From assembly GCA_026705295.1 (NCBI GenBank), contig JAPPBA010000074.1, positions 1-46,030 of the forward strand: a stretch of 46,030 nt of DNA, written 5' to 3'. The notes beneath the pieces were generated by a model. That model did no database searches. It was not told the DNA's origin and saw only the letters and a list, made by a program, of their open reading frames with translations. This document shows positions 34,186-43,366 of this stretch, in pieces. Both the position numbers and the translations under genes were made by a program. This stretch comes from Candidatus Palauibacter australiensis. Lineage in GTDB: Bacteria; Gemmatimonadota; Gemmatimonadetes; Palauibacterales; Palauibacteraceae. Position 1 is the first letter of the stretch; every line of letters starts with the position of its first letter.

Positions 34186-35571
34186 TCAGCTGAAGTCGCG
34201 GCCCAGGATGACGGCGACGATGATCGCCCCCACCGCGAGCGGCGCCACCCAGCGGATGAAGAAGCGCCACGCCCCGTAGCGGAACCAGCGCGGCTCCGTG
34301 CCGTCCACCAGCTCCCGCTCCGTCGCGTTCCGGGTCATGAACCAGCCCGCCGCGAGCGTGATCGAGAACCCGCCGATCGGCAACATCCAGTTCGAGACAA
34401 AGTGGTCAGCGGTCGCGAACCAGCCGGCCTTGCCCGCGAAGATCTCCAGCGTGGAGAGGAACGGCGTGCCCGTGAAGGAGAGCGCCGCGAAGATCGTGAA
34501 CACGAAGATTGCCGTGCCGCAGAGGACCGTCGCCTTGTGTCGAGGGAGGCCGTGCTCGTCGATGACGTAGCTCGACACGACCTCGAGGAGAGAGATCGTC
34601 GAGGTCAGCGCCGCGAGCGCCACGAGCACGTAGAAGAGCGGCCCCAGCACGACGCCGAACGGCACCGCGGTGTAGAACAGCTCCGGCAGCGAGATGAAGA
34701 GCATCCCCACCGGCGATCCGCTCACCTGGTCGCTCATCCCCGCCACGGAGAAGATGACGGAGAACATGATCACCGTCGCCACGAGCGCGATCAGCGTATC
34801 GAGCGCCACGATCGCGCCTGACGCCTTCACGATCGACTGCTTGCGCGAGATGTAGGAGCCGTAGGTGATCATCGCCCCCATCCCGAGGGAGAGGGTGAAG
34901 AAGGAGTGTCCCAGCGCCTCGAGAACCCCGCTCATCTCCAACTCCGAGAAGTTGGCGCGGAAGATGAAACGCAGCGCCTCCCCGGACCCGCTCATCCCCA
35001 GCGCGCTGACGAGCAGCAGGAGGAGGATTCCGAACAGGATCGGGAGGAAGATGCGGGCGATCCGCTCGATCCCCTTGCTCACGCCGAAGTAGACGACCGC
35101 GATCGTGGCGACGCTGAAGCTGAGCGAGAGCGCGAGCTGCAGGCCGGCGTTCCCCACCTGCTCGTTGAACAGGTCGCCCGCCGCCATCCCGGCGGGATAG
35201 CCCCCGAACGTCCAGCCGATCGACTGGGCGAAGTAGTACAGCGACCAGCCCGCGATCACCGTGTAGTAGCTGAGGAGGATGAACCCGGCGAGCACGCCCC
35301 ACCCGCCGACGACGCCCCACCAGGGTCCGGCCGCCTCCTTGAGCGCCCCGACCGCGCTCTTCTGGCTCCTGCGCCCGATGAGCAGTTCCGCCATCATGAT
35401 CGGCAGGCCGACGGCGAGAATGCAGACCAGGTAGACGAGGACGAAGGCGCCCCCCTCGTTCTCCCAGGTGATGAACGGGAACTTCCAGAGGTTGCCGAGG
35501 CCGATCGCGCTGCCGGTCGCGGCCAGCACGAGACCGACGTTCGAACTCCAGTTATCGCGGGGTTGGCTCAT
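34186..35571 (-). CDS. Sodium-dependent neurotransmitter:sodium symporter (NSS) family transporter
   Basis: The 461-residue inner-membrane protein opens with the NSS signature NWSSNVGLVLAATGSAIGLGNLWKFPF (TM1, with the sodium-site unwinding at IGLGN). It contains FFTLSLGMGAMITYGSY (TM6 region) and about eleven or twelve hydrophobic helices. Bacterial members such as LeuT, TnaT and MhsT carry amino acids with sodium; TnaT takes tryptophan, which would suit the kyn genes elsewhere in the window, but that link is only a suggestion. The gene is divergent from the adenine deaminase gene with 117 bases between them. Confidence 0.92.
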   Translation of the reverse strand: MSQPRDNWSSNVGLVLAATGSAIGLGNLWKFPFITWENEGGAFVLVYLVCILAVGLPIMMAELLIGRRSQKSAVGALKEAAGPWWGVVGGWGVLAGFILLSYYTVIAGWSLYYFAQSIGWTFGGYPAGMAAGDLFNEQVGNAGLQLALSLSFSVATIAVVYFGVSKGIERIARIFLPILFGILLLLLVSALGMSGSGEALRFIFRANFSELEMSGVLEALGHSFFTLSLGMGAMITYGSYISRKQSIVKASGAIVALDTLIALVATVIMFSVIFSVAGMSDQVSGSPVGMLFISLPELFYTAVPFGVVLGPLFYVLVALAALTSTISLLEVVSSYVIDEHGLPRHKATVLCGTAIFVFTIFAALSFTGTPFLSTLEIFAGKAGWFATADHFVSNWMLPIGGFSITLAAGWFMTRNATERELVDGTEPRWFRYGAWRFFIRWVAPLAVGAIIVAVILGRDFS

Positions 35572-35608
35572 GGGACATGTCCAGTCGGGCGTTATCCGGG
35601 CAGGGGCT

Positions 35609-35637
35609 TATCAGCCCGTGGCAAACCCCTGCATGAG
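35609..35637 (+). repeat. Dispersed intergenic motif, copy 4
   Basis: Plus-strand copy, TATCAGCCCGTGGCAAACCC then CTGCATGAG, about 50-80 bases upstream of the adenine deaminase start, comparable to the place of copy 2 before DUF1015. Confidence 0.55.
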
Positions 35638-35688
35638 TTCGACGATCCAACCTACTCCGTCGTCACGAGACGCCACCAGACGCGCGCC

Positions 35689-36645
35689 ATGCCGAACCTG
35701 AACGAAGTCATCCGGAGCACGCCCAAGGCGGAACTCCACATCCACGTCGAAGGCTCGCTGGAGCCGGAGATGATGTTCGACCTGGCCCGCCGGAACGAGG
35801 TGTCGCTCCCCTACCGCAACGTCGAGGAGGTCCGCCGCGCGTACTCGTTCGGCAACCTCCAGGAGTTCCTCAACCTCTACTACGAGGGCATGAACGTTCT
35901 GCGGACGGAGGAGGACTTCTTCGCGCTGGCCGACGCGTACCTGCGGCGGGCGGCGGCGGACAACGTCGTCCGCGTCGAGATGTTCTTCGACCCGCAGGCC
36001 CACACCGGGCGGGGCGTGCCGCTGCGGACGCTGATGGACGGCCTGGAGCGGGCCATCGCCCGCTCACGCGAGCGGGGCGTGCGCGTCTCCCTCATCCTCT
36101 GTTTCTTGCGCCACCTGACCGAAAGGGAAGCGTTCGAGACGCTCGAAGCCGCGGCCCCCTACCGCGACCGGCTGCTGGGCGTGGGCCTGGATTCAAGCGA
36201 GGTCGGACACCCGCCGTCGAAGTTCGCCCGCGTGTTCGAGGCCGCGCGCGACATGGGGCTGCGGCTCGTCGCGCACGCCGGCGAGGAGGGACCGCCGGAA
36301 TACGTATGGGAAGCGCTCGACATCCTCGGCGTGGAGCGCATCGACCACGGCAACCGCGCCCTGGAGGACGACGCCCTGGTGGCCCGCCTGCGCGAGGACC
36401 GCATCCCGCTCACCGTGTGCCCGCTGTCGAACCTCGAACTCCGCGTCGTGGACGACCTCGCCGCGCACCCGATCAAGCGCATGCTCGACCTCGGTCTCCT
36501 CGCGACCGTGAACTCCGACGACCCCGCCTACTTCGGCGGCTACATCAACGAGAACTTCCGCCGCGTCGCCGAGGCCGTCGACCTCTCGACCGACGACATC
36601 GAAACGCTTGTCCGGAACTCCTTCGCGGCCTCGTTCGCCGCTTGA
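35689..36645 (+). CDS. Adenine deaminase (adenosine deaminase family, AAH1-like)
   Basis: The 318-residue amidohydrolase has HIHVEGSLEPEMMFDLA (zinc-binding HxH), GLDSSEVGHPPSKF, VAHAGEEGPPEY (His plus Glu), RIDHGNRALED and NSDDPAYFGGY with the catalytic Asp pair. The combination SSEVGHPPSKF plus DPAYFGGY is characteristic of the adenine deaminase subgroup (yeast AAH1, Pseudomonas PA0148) rather than true adenosine deaminase. It would convert adenine to hypoxanthine in the cytoplasm. ATG 35689 gives the normal length. The purine permease at the end of the window may supply substrate, although they are far apart. Confidence 0.88.
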   Translation: MPNLNEVIRSTPKAELHIHVEGSLEPEMMFDLARRNEVSLPYRNVEEVRRAYSFGNLQEFLNLYYEGMNVLRTEEDFFALADAYLRRAAADNVVRVEMFFDPQAHTGRGVPLRTLMDGLERAIARSRERGVRVSLILCFLRHLTEREAFETLEAAAPYRDRLLGVGLDSSEVGHPPSKFARVFEAARDMGLRLVAHAGEEGPPEYVWEALDILGVERIDHGNRALEDDALVARLREDRIPLTVCPLSNLELRVVDDLAAHPIKRMLDLGLLATVNSDDPAYFGGYINENFRRVAEAVDLSTDDIETLVRNSFAASFAA

Positions 36646-36725
36646 CGCGACAACCGTTCGTGACAACCGTCGGGCTTGAATTCCTCGCCGAGGAGGTGAC
36701 CATCGATTCACGCGATATCTGACGC

Positions 36726-39700
36726 GTGCCTGTCAACGTAGTTCGAGCGCCGGCGGCAGCCCCGCTGTGGGAGGCGTGCGCCGAGCGTTTTCTGGCGGGG
36801 GCGGCGTCACCGGCTGAGCCCGGCGTCGAGGCGTCGGCTTGGATCTGGCTCAACAACGCACACCTTCGCGACCTCCTGTACGAAGTCTCCCAGGCACGCG
36901 GCCATCCGGGGTGGCTCGACCCGCCCGTGACCCTGTTCGGGGACCTTGTCGACCGCTTCGGCATCCGGGAGAAGTCCGTCGGGCTCCTCACGCGCCGCCG
37001 GCTGGTGAGCCGGCACGCGGCGCGGCTGGGGCGGCGAATCCTCGCGCGGGAGCCCGGCCGGGGCGACGGCGTGATCCGCGGGCACATGCTCGACCGGCTT
37101 TTCGGCGACCTGCTGCCGGAGGGCGTGCCGCCGGAGCGGCTCGAACGGGCGCTGGATCGGCTCGGGGGTGACGACTTCGCACGACGCCGCAACCGGTGGG
37201 CGGTAGAGGTCTACCGCGCGTATCTCGATTCGCTGCGGGAACGCGACCTCCTGGATGCCCGTTCCGTGAACGCACACATCGCGAACCGGATCGAGGCGGG
37301 TGGACTCCCCGGGGCCGTCGGGGGCGCCCGCGAACTGCACATCTACAGCATCGGGAGTCCGCGCACGCGCCGCCGCATCATCGAAGCGCTCGCCCGGCAG
37401 GAGGAGGTCGACGTCCATCTCTATCTCCCACTGGAGCCGGAGCCCGATCCGTTCTTCGACGGACTTGCAGCCCGAACGGAGGTCGTTGACGAATCGGGCG
37501 GGGGCACGCAGCCGCTGAAGGTACAACCCGTCCCGGACGCGGCGCGGGAAATGGCCTGGGTGGCGCGACAGGTCAAGGAGATTCTGGTATCGGGCGCCGC
37601 GGAGCCGCATAAGGTCGCGGTTGTGGCGCGCTCCGGCCGCGATAACACGCACCGCGCATACCGGGCTCTCCGTCGGGCCGGCGTTCCGGCCACGGCACGT
37701 ATCCGGACGCCGCTGGACGAGGTCCCGGCGCTTAAGGCCCTCCTCCTCCTCCTGCGGGGAGCGGCCCGAAACTGGGACTACCGGTCCCTGCGGGCTCTCC
37801 TCGAGCACCCCTATTTCAACACGCGCGTAGACCTCCGGAGCGTCGATGCGATCGCCGCGAACCGGCGCGTCGTGGGGCTCGAAGCCTGGGCGGAAGGCCT
37901 CGTCGGCCTCAAGCAACTCGTCATCGACAAGGCGCGCGAGATCCGTGGTCGGGGGCTCTTCCTCGACCGGGTCGAGAAGGACATCGACGCGTTCGCGGCC
38001 ATGTGCGAGGTGCTTGCACCGCTGGACCGGGGCCGCACCGAGGCCGAGTGGATCGAGCTGACCCTGGCCCTGCTCGCGGAAGACCGCGGCGTTTTCAGCC
38101 TGAGGCGCAGAGTGTGCGATGCCGTCGAGGAACGGTGGGAGGTCGTGCGCTCCGACCAGCGCGGGATCCTTCTCCTGGAGCGGCTCCTCAGGGAATGGCG
38201 GGATCTCGACCACTCGGACGATCCGCTACGCCCGGCGGCGTGGCATGCGCTGCTCAGGAAACTCCTGCAGGCGAACGAACTTTCCCTCTCGACGCCGGGA
38301 CAGAAGGGAGTGCAGGTGCTCGAGGCGCACGACGCGGCGCTCGTTCCCTTCGCCCATACGTTCGTTGTGCACGCGAACGATCGCGAGTTCCCGCGCACCA
38401 CCGGCTTCACAGGGGTGTTCACAGACGCGGAACGCCGCCGTCTCGCCGATTTCGGGCTGCCGGTGAGCCATCGCAACGAGGCGCTGCGCCGGGAGCGCGG
38501 GCTGTGGCGCGCCGTCACCCAGCAGGCGGGCCCCGTGTGCGTCAGTTACCGGACGACAGATGCCGGCGGCACCCCTCTGCTGCCGTCCCTCATGGTCCCG
38601 CCGCATGACGACGCCATCGAGTTGCCACGAATTCGCCGGCCTTCCGACGAGGAGGAGCCGGTCACCCCGGCCGAGGCGGACCGTCGCGCCGCCTTCGCAC
38701 TGTTCGAGACGCTCGGCCGACCCGATGCGGAGGGATCGACCCGTATCGCCCCCGCCCGCCCCGAGCGGATCGCCCGCGCCATCGTGGCGGCCGCGGCGGA
38801 AACGCACCGCGGCCCGGGGCTTGAGCGCTACCCCGGCTTTCTCCTGCCCTCCGGGCGCCTGGACGAGATGCGGCATCCCGCCTATCGGCCGAATCCCTGG
38901 AACGGCCATCTGCGGGATCCGGACGTGCTTCGGGAACTGGCGCGTCGCTTCGACGACGGCCACCGGTGGTCCGCCGGCAAGCTCGAAGCCTACGCCCGGT
39001 CTCCGTTCACCTTCCTCATCGAACGTGTGCTGTGGCTCGAAGGCGTTGAGGAGGCGGAAGAGGAGACGACGCCCCTCATCTTCGGAAGCATCGCGCACGA
39101 GATCCTCGAGCGCTTCTACGCGGAGTTCAAGGACGCGCTCCCTGTCTCGCTTTCGGGCGCGGCCGAGGATCGTCTGGCGGAGATCTCCGAGGCGGTCTGC
39201 GCCGAACGCGTGGAAAAGGGAGAATGGCTCGGCGTCGAAGCCCTCTGGGAACAGACGCGAGGGACGATCCTGACCGCGGTGCACGACTACATCGCGTGGG
39301 AACTGGGGCACATGGCCGCGAAGAGCGAACGGCCCGTGTACACCGAGTTCGCGTTCGGGTTCGACGACGAGCACACGTTCCTCGAAGGTGAGGATGTACG
39401 CGGCCACGCTGCCCGCGTCCGGCTCTGCGGGTTCATCGATCGCGTGGATCGGAGCCTCACGGCCGACGGACTGCACCACGTACTGGATTACAAGAGCGGC
39501 GGAACCCCGGGTGCGCCGAAGTTCGATGACGGCACCGCCCTTCAGGGCGTTCTCTACGCCCAGGTGATGGCTGAACGTGGCTACGCGATGGGCTCCTGCC
39601 GCTACCGGTCGATCAGGAGTCCCGGAAAGCCGCTCAACGGAGGTCGCGTCGAGTTTGGCGAGGAGCGGTACGAGCGGGCCCTTTCCCTGGCGTTGTCCAT

Positions 39701-39902
39701 CCCCGGCCGTGTGCGGGCCGGGTGCTTCGAGGCGGTCGCCTCATGGAAGGGCGGTTGGGCGCCCTGGGATCCCAGGCCTGAGATCCGTCGCAACGAGGCG
39801 CGACTCGACGGGAGACACCGCTTCGGAGACTTCGGAGACGACCCCGAGGACGATGGCGTGAGCGGGGGGGCAGACAGCGGCGAGGCAGGCACCGATGGCT
39901 GA
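36726..39902 (+). CDS. addB: AddB-like PD-(D/E)XK nuclease subunit
   Basis: The 1058-residue protein has a long N-terminal region without a Walker A motif, containing RecC/AddB-like segments (YSIGSPRTRRRIIEAL, AWVARQVKEIL, VLEAHDAALVPFAHTFVVHANDREFPR). A C-terminal RecB-family nuclease has GSIAHEILERFY near residue 788, CGFIDRVD, VLDYKSG near 919 and QGVLYAQVM. In AddB a cysteine of an iron-sulfur cluster sits where this protein has YARSPF, so the cluster appears lost. It would pair with the next gene, which it overlaps by eight bases, for end resection in double-strand-break repair. GTG 36726 is the first possible start after an in-frame stop and lacks a clear ribosome site. Confidence 0.75.
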   Translation: MPVNVVRAPAAAPLWEACAERFLAGAASPAEPGVEASAWIWLNNAHLRDLLYEVSQARGHPGWLDPPVTLFGDLVDRFGIREKSVGLLTRRRLVSRHAARLGRRILAREPGRGDGVIRGHMLDRLFGDLLPEGVPPERLERALDRLGGDDFARRRNRWAVEVYRAYLDSLRERDLLDARSVNAHIANRIEAGGLPGAVGGARELHIYSIGSPRTRRRIIEALARQEEVDVHLYLPLEPEPDPFFDGLAARTEVVDESGGGTQPLKVQPVPDAAREMAWVARQVKEILVSGAAEPHKVAVVARSGRDNTHRAYRALRRAGVPATARIRTPLDEVPALKALLLLLRGAARNWDYRSLRALLEHPYFNTRVDLRSVDAIAANRRVVGLEAWAEGLVGLKQLVIDKAREIRGRGLFLDRVEKDIDAFAAMCEVLAPLDRGRTEAEWIELTLALLAEDRGVFSLRRRVCDAVEERWEVVRSDQRGILLLERLLREWRDLDHSDDPLRPAAWHALLRKLLQANELSLSTPGQKGVQVLEAHDAALVPFAHTFVVHANDREFPRTTGFTGVFTDAERRRLADFGLPVSHRNEALRRERGLWRAVTQQAGPVCVSYRTTDAGGTPLLPSLMVPPHDDAIELPRIRRPSDEEEPVTPAEADRRAAFALFETLGRPDAEGSTRIAPARPERIARAIVAAAAETHRGPGLERYPGFLLPSGRLDEMRHPAYRPNPWNGHLRDPDVLRELARRFDDGHRWSAGKLEAYARSPFTFLIERVLWLEGVEEAEEETTPLIFGSIAHEILERFYAEFKDALPVSLSGAAEDRLAEISEAVCAERVEKGEWLGVEALWEQTRGTILTAVHDYIAWELGHMAAKSERPVYTEFAFGFDDEHTFLEGEDVRGHAARVRLCGFIDRVDRSLTADGLHHVLDYKSGGTPGAPKFDDGTALQGVLYAQVMAERGYAMGSCRYRSIRSPGKPLNGGRVEFGEERYERALSLALSIPGRVRAGCFEAVASWKGGWAPWDPRPEIRRNEARLDGRHRFGDFGDDPEDDGVSGGADSGEAGTDG

Positions 39903-42900
39903 GATCCGGTGGACTCCCGAACAGGTGCGGGCGATCCGGACCGAGGATGACACGCTCCTCGTCGCGAACGCCGGTACGGGCAAGACGACGACCGTGGTCG
40001 GCAAAATCATGTGGCGGCTCGGACTCCCGTTCGGCGTCAGCGAGGAGACGGGCGAACCCATCGAACCGCCCGCCGACCCGTGCGGGCTCGACGAGATCGC
40101 CGCCATCACGTTCACGGAGAAGGCGGCCTACGACCTGAAGCGACAACTCAGGAAGCAGATCGAAGCATCGGATCGCGCAGACGACCTGCGCTGGGAGATC
40201 GACCGCGCTTCGGTCGGAACCATCCATTCCTTCTGCGGGGAGCTGCTACGCGAACACGCGCTGCGGCTGGGGATCGATCCCACGTACGAGGTCCTGGACG
40301 AGGACAGCGCCTGGGCCGAGCAGGACGAACTGATCAAGGCGCTCCTCCTCGAAAGGCTCGAGGCGGAAGACCCCGCGGCTCAGGCGCTGCTCCGCCGCTG
40401 GAAGCTGACCGGCGGGGAGCGCTTCCGAGGCGCGACCGATCATGTGCGGGACGTCCTGCGCGACCTGCGGTGGCGCGAGAGGCGTTACGCGAGGTGGCTG
40501 CAGCCCGCACTGCCCCCGGTGGAGGACGGTACGCTCGACCTGTTCGAGGCACACGGTCGCCCCGGCGCGCTGGACGTGCCGGCCGTGTTGGCCGCGAGTC
40601 CTGAGCGCGAGGAAAAAGACGAAGAGGCGCTCGCGATCTGTTCGCAGCTCCTGGATGTGGCCCGCGAAGCCCGCGGGCGCTGGAACGCCTGGCTGGAAGA
40701 GGAGAACCAGCGCGACTTCGACAGCCTGGTCCTCGGGGCGGCCGAACTCCTGGCCGGCGTGTCCGGCGACGCCGCGCTCGCCGCGATCCGCGACCGCTAC
40801 CGGATGCTCATCATCGATGAGTTCCAGGACACGGACTTCACGCAGCGGGACATCGCCTTCGCCATCGCCCGGGGCACGGACCGCCCCCAACTCTTCCTCG
40901 TGGGCGACCCGAAGCAGAGCATCTATCGCTTCAGGGGCGCCGATATCTCCGTGTGGAACGACGTCGCTGCCGATTTCGCGGAGGAAGGCGAAGTCCTGGA
41001 TCTCTCCCGGAACTTCCGCAGCGCCCCCCCGATCGTCGATTTCGTGAACGTGGTGAGCGGGGCCTCAATGAAGGAGACGGGAGATGCCCTCGCGGAGGAA
41101 CGACTTCCGAGCCGCATCGGCTACACGGATCTGGTGGCCGGCATCCCCGACCATTCGGAGACCGGGGTGGATTGGATCGGCGTTGAAGGCAGGACGGTGG
41201 ACGCTCGGCGCGAGGCCGAAGCCGTCCGCATCGCCTCCTGGATTCTGCAGGCGCGGGACCGGGTCGAAATCCGGGATCCCGACACGGGCAGCCTGCGCCC
41301 ACTCGCATTTCGGGACATCGCGCTCCTCTACCGCTCCCGCGGCGGGCTGAAGCACTTCGAGACGACGCTCAAGCGCTACGGCATCCCCTACTTCGTGTCG
41401 GGGATGGCGCACCTGGGCGAGCGTCAGGAGATCCTCGACGTCTTGAACGCCCTCCGGCTACTGCAGAACGAGCGGGACGATCTGCGGGCGTTCGGCTACC
41501 TGCGCTCACCGTTCGTCGGACTCAGGGACGAGACCATCGTACGTCTGCGCATGCTGGGGCGCCGCGGGCCGCTCCTTCGGCAGGCGAGTCGGTGGCTTGA
41601 GAGTGGCGAGTGGCCGGAGGCTCCCGACCACCCGCGGCTCACCGCAATCGAACGGGAGGCGCTCGAGGAGGGTCTCTCGGTTCTCGACGATCTGCGCCAG
41701 CTCGCGCCGCGGCTGGGACTGGACGAGGTCATCGAGGAACTGCTTGTACGCACCGGCTACCGCCTTCACATCCTTCTCATGGAGGGTGCGGAGGAGGTCC
41801 TCGGGAACCTCCAGAGTCTCATTCACTTCGCGGCGTCCCATCGAGCGCACGACCTCACCGCGTTCTTCGAGGTGTGGGACCGGTCGATGAGCCGCGACAT
41901 CGGGCTCCCGCAGGCCCCTCTCTACTCGAAGGAAGATGACATCGTCACGCTCTCGACGATTCACCAGGCCAAGGGACTGGAGTGGCCCGTCGTCTTTCTG
42001 GTCGGGGTCGAGAAAGCGCTGTGGCGTCAGCCTTCGAACGTGTACTGGTCGGATCCGGAACTGGGCCCCCTTTTCTGCCTGAGAGCGGATGCCCGCGGGA
42101 GGCGGGGCAACCGCCTGGTGCGCCGCGAAGAGCTCGAATCGAAGGCGGAGGAAGCGCGTCTCCTGTACGTGGCGACGACGCGGGCCCGCGACCGCCTGGT
42201 CATCGTGGGGCCGACCGGCGGCAACAAGGGCTACGACCGCTGGCTGGCCGAAGGTGATGCCACGACACGGCAAGACGCGGGGGTGAGTGCCGCCCCCGAG
42301 ACGAGCCGCCCGCCGACGCTGGAGTGGCTGGACCGGTACGAGACGGCGACGCCGCCGGCGTTGATCCAGCCGCTCCCCGAGCCGCCGCTGCGCTGGACCC
42401 GCTCGGCGACCGAACTCATGCTCCTGGAGGAAGATCCGGAAGAATGGGAGCGCCGGTACAGGCACGGCGCCCTCGCCCCCTGGCACTTCGCGCCCGAAGC
42501 CTCGGCGGAGGAAGCGGGACTCCCGGCCCTGGTCCGGGGCCAGATCATCCACGGCGTGCTGGAGCGGCTGGAGGCGGAAGCGGAGATCGCCCGCGTCGTT
42601 GAAGAGACCATCGGTTCGCTCGACGAGCCCGAACTCGAGGCCATGCTCCGTCCGGGGAGCGAATACCGCGAGCAACTGGAGGAGGAGATCCGCCGCGTGG
42701 CCGCGAGCGAGGAGTGGGCCTGGTACACGGCGGGCGACCTCGGCCGCGACTACTGGAAGGAACTCACCTTCACGCACCTCGTGGGCGCACGGGACTGGCG
42801 GTTCGGCGCCTTCGACCTGTACCGGCGTCTCGCCGGCCCCGGCCCCGGCCCCGGCGTCGGCCCCGCGCCTTCCCGCCTGGCTGGAGCCCTCGGCCTGGAC

Positions 42901-43101
42901 GACGGACTGGATGCCCTCGTCATCGACTTCAAGACGCACCCCATCACGGCGGCCCAGGCGCCGCATACCGCTCGCGGCTACCGGATCCAGGCCGACGTGT
43001 ACCGGGCCGCCGCCTCGAGCATGGCCGGCCGGGTCGCTGTGGGCCTGCATTTCACCGGCCCTAACGAACTCGTCTCGATGCCGGAAGAATCCCCCGCCTG
43101 A
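39895..43101 (+). CDS. addA: AddA-like UvrD/Rep-type helicase-nuclease
   Basis: The 1068-residue protein shows all superfamily 1A motifs: Q-region WTPEQVRAI, Walker A ANAGTGKTT (K30), GTIHSFC, Walker B IDEFQDTD near 307, GDPKQSIYRFRGAD, LSRNFRS, TIHQAKGLEWPVVFL near 688 and VATTRARDRLV. The C-terminus is a RecB-type nuclease with GQIIHGVLERL, FGAFDLY and VIDFKTHP near 1011, then YRIQADVYRAA. A Pro/Gly linker (GPGPGPGVGPAPS) interrupts the nuclease domain. It would unwind and degrade DNA ends. ATG 39895 overlaps the addB-like stop by eight bases, so the two subunits are translationally coupled. No recD-like gene is present, as expected for an AddAB-type complex. Confidence 0.85.
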   Translation: MAEIRWTPEQVRAIRTEDDTLLVANAGTGKTTTVVGKIMWRLGLPFGVSEETGEPIEPPADPCGLDEIAAITFTEKAAYDLKRQLRKQIEASDRADDLRWEIDRASVGTIHSFCGELLREHALRLGIDPTYEVLDEDSAWAEQDELIKALLLERLEAEDPAAQALLRRWKLTGGERFRGATDHVRDVLRDLRWRERRYARWLQPALPPVEDGTLDLFEAHGRPGALDVPAVLAASPEREEKDEEALAICSQLLDVAREARGRWNAWLEEENQRDFDSLVLGAAELLAGVSGDAALAAIRDRYRMLIIDEFQDTDFTQRDIAFAIARGTDRPQLFLVGDPKQSIYRFRGADISVWNDVAADFAEEGEVLDLSRNFRSAPPIVDFVNVVSGASMKETGDALAEERLPSRIGYTDLVAGIPDHSETGVDWIGVEGRTVDARREAEAVRIASWILQARDRVEIRDPDTGSLRPLAFRDIALLYRSRGGLKHFETTLKRYGIPYFVSGMAHLGERQEILDVLNALRLLQNERDDLRAFGYLRSPFVGLRDETIVRLRMLGRRGPLLRQASRWLESGEWPEAPDHPRLTAIEREALEEGLSVLDDLRQLAPRLGLDEVIEELLVRTGYRLHILLMEGAEEVLGNLQSLIHFAASHRAHDLTAFFEVWDRSMSRDIGLPQAPLYSKEDDIVTLSTIHQAKGLEWPVVFLVGVEKALWRQPSNVYWSDPELGPLFCLRADARGRRGNRLVRREELESKAEEARLLYVATTRARDRLVIVGPTGGNKGYDRWLAEGDATTRQDAGVSAAPETSRPPTLEWLDRYETATPPALIQPLPEPPLRWTRSATELMLLEEDPEEWERRYRHGALAPWHFAPEASAEEAGLPALVRGQIIHGVLERLEAEAEIARVVEETIGSLDEPELEAMLRPGSEYREQLEEEIRRVAASEEWAWYTAGDLGRDYWKELTFTHLVGARDWRFGAFDLYRRLAGPGPGPGVGPAPSRLAGALGLDDGLDALVIDFKTHPITAAQAPHTARGYRIQADVYRAAASSMAGRVAVGLHFTGPNELVSMPEESPA

Positions 43102-43130
43102 TTCGGTGAGCGTCCTTCGCTTGCCGCACA

Positions 43131-43360
43131 TCCGTGAAGAGACCGGCGAATCCGTGAAGGTTTCTTGGCGTTTGGCGCTCACCGTGAAACGATTCGCAAA
43201 TCTGCGAAAGATTTTTGACGATTAGGGTCCGTTTGTGATCGTTTTCCCCACAGTGGAAAAATTGTGAAGATTTTCTTGCGCTTCGCTAGATTTGTGATAG
43301 TTTTCGGCGATCCGTGAAGGTTTTCTTGCGAGAACGGGCAACTCTGTGAACTATGCGGTT
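43131..43360. repeat. Iterated 20-bp element array in near 10-bp register upstream of the Fic gene
   Basis: About nine degenerate copies of a unit resembling TCCGTGAAGGTTTTCTTGCG begin at 43131, 43151, 43181, 43201, 43232, 43261, 43291, 43311 and about 43342. Neighbouring copies start 20 or 30 bases apart within one or two bases, all in the same direction. The copies at 43151, 43261 and 43311 are the best preserved. The region is clearly AT-richer than its flanks and contains no convincing gene. It fills the gap between the addA-like gene and the Fic gene, and the last copy overlaps the false GTG start at 43346. Confidence 0.8.
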
Positions 43361-43366
43361 TCTTCC

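Noticed and set aside
34186-35571. Calling the NSS symporter a tryptophan transporter
   Set aside because: Some family members carry tryptophan, but no substrate-determining residues could be assigned and the gene is 20 kb from the kyn operon.
43102-43345. Small peptide genes inside the iterated array
   Set aside because: Frames through the repeats give only repetitive short strings such as VKVSW and VKRFA without a start-site context; the signal is at DNA level.
43131-43360. CRISPR array
   Set aside because: Units are about 20 bases and degenerate, gaps are 0-10 bases, there are no unique 30-40-base spacers and no cas genes.
43346-43366. GTG 43346 as the Fic start
   Set aside because: This GTG belongs to the GTGAA core of the last repeat unit; ATG 43367 gives a protein start outside the array.
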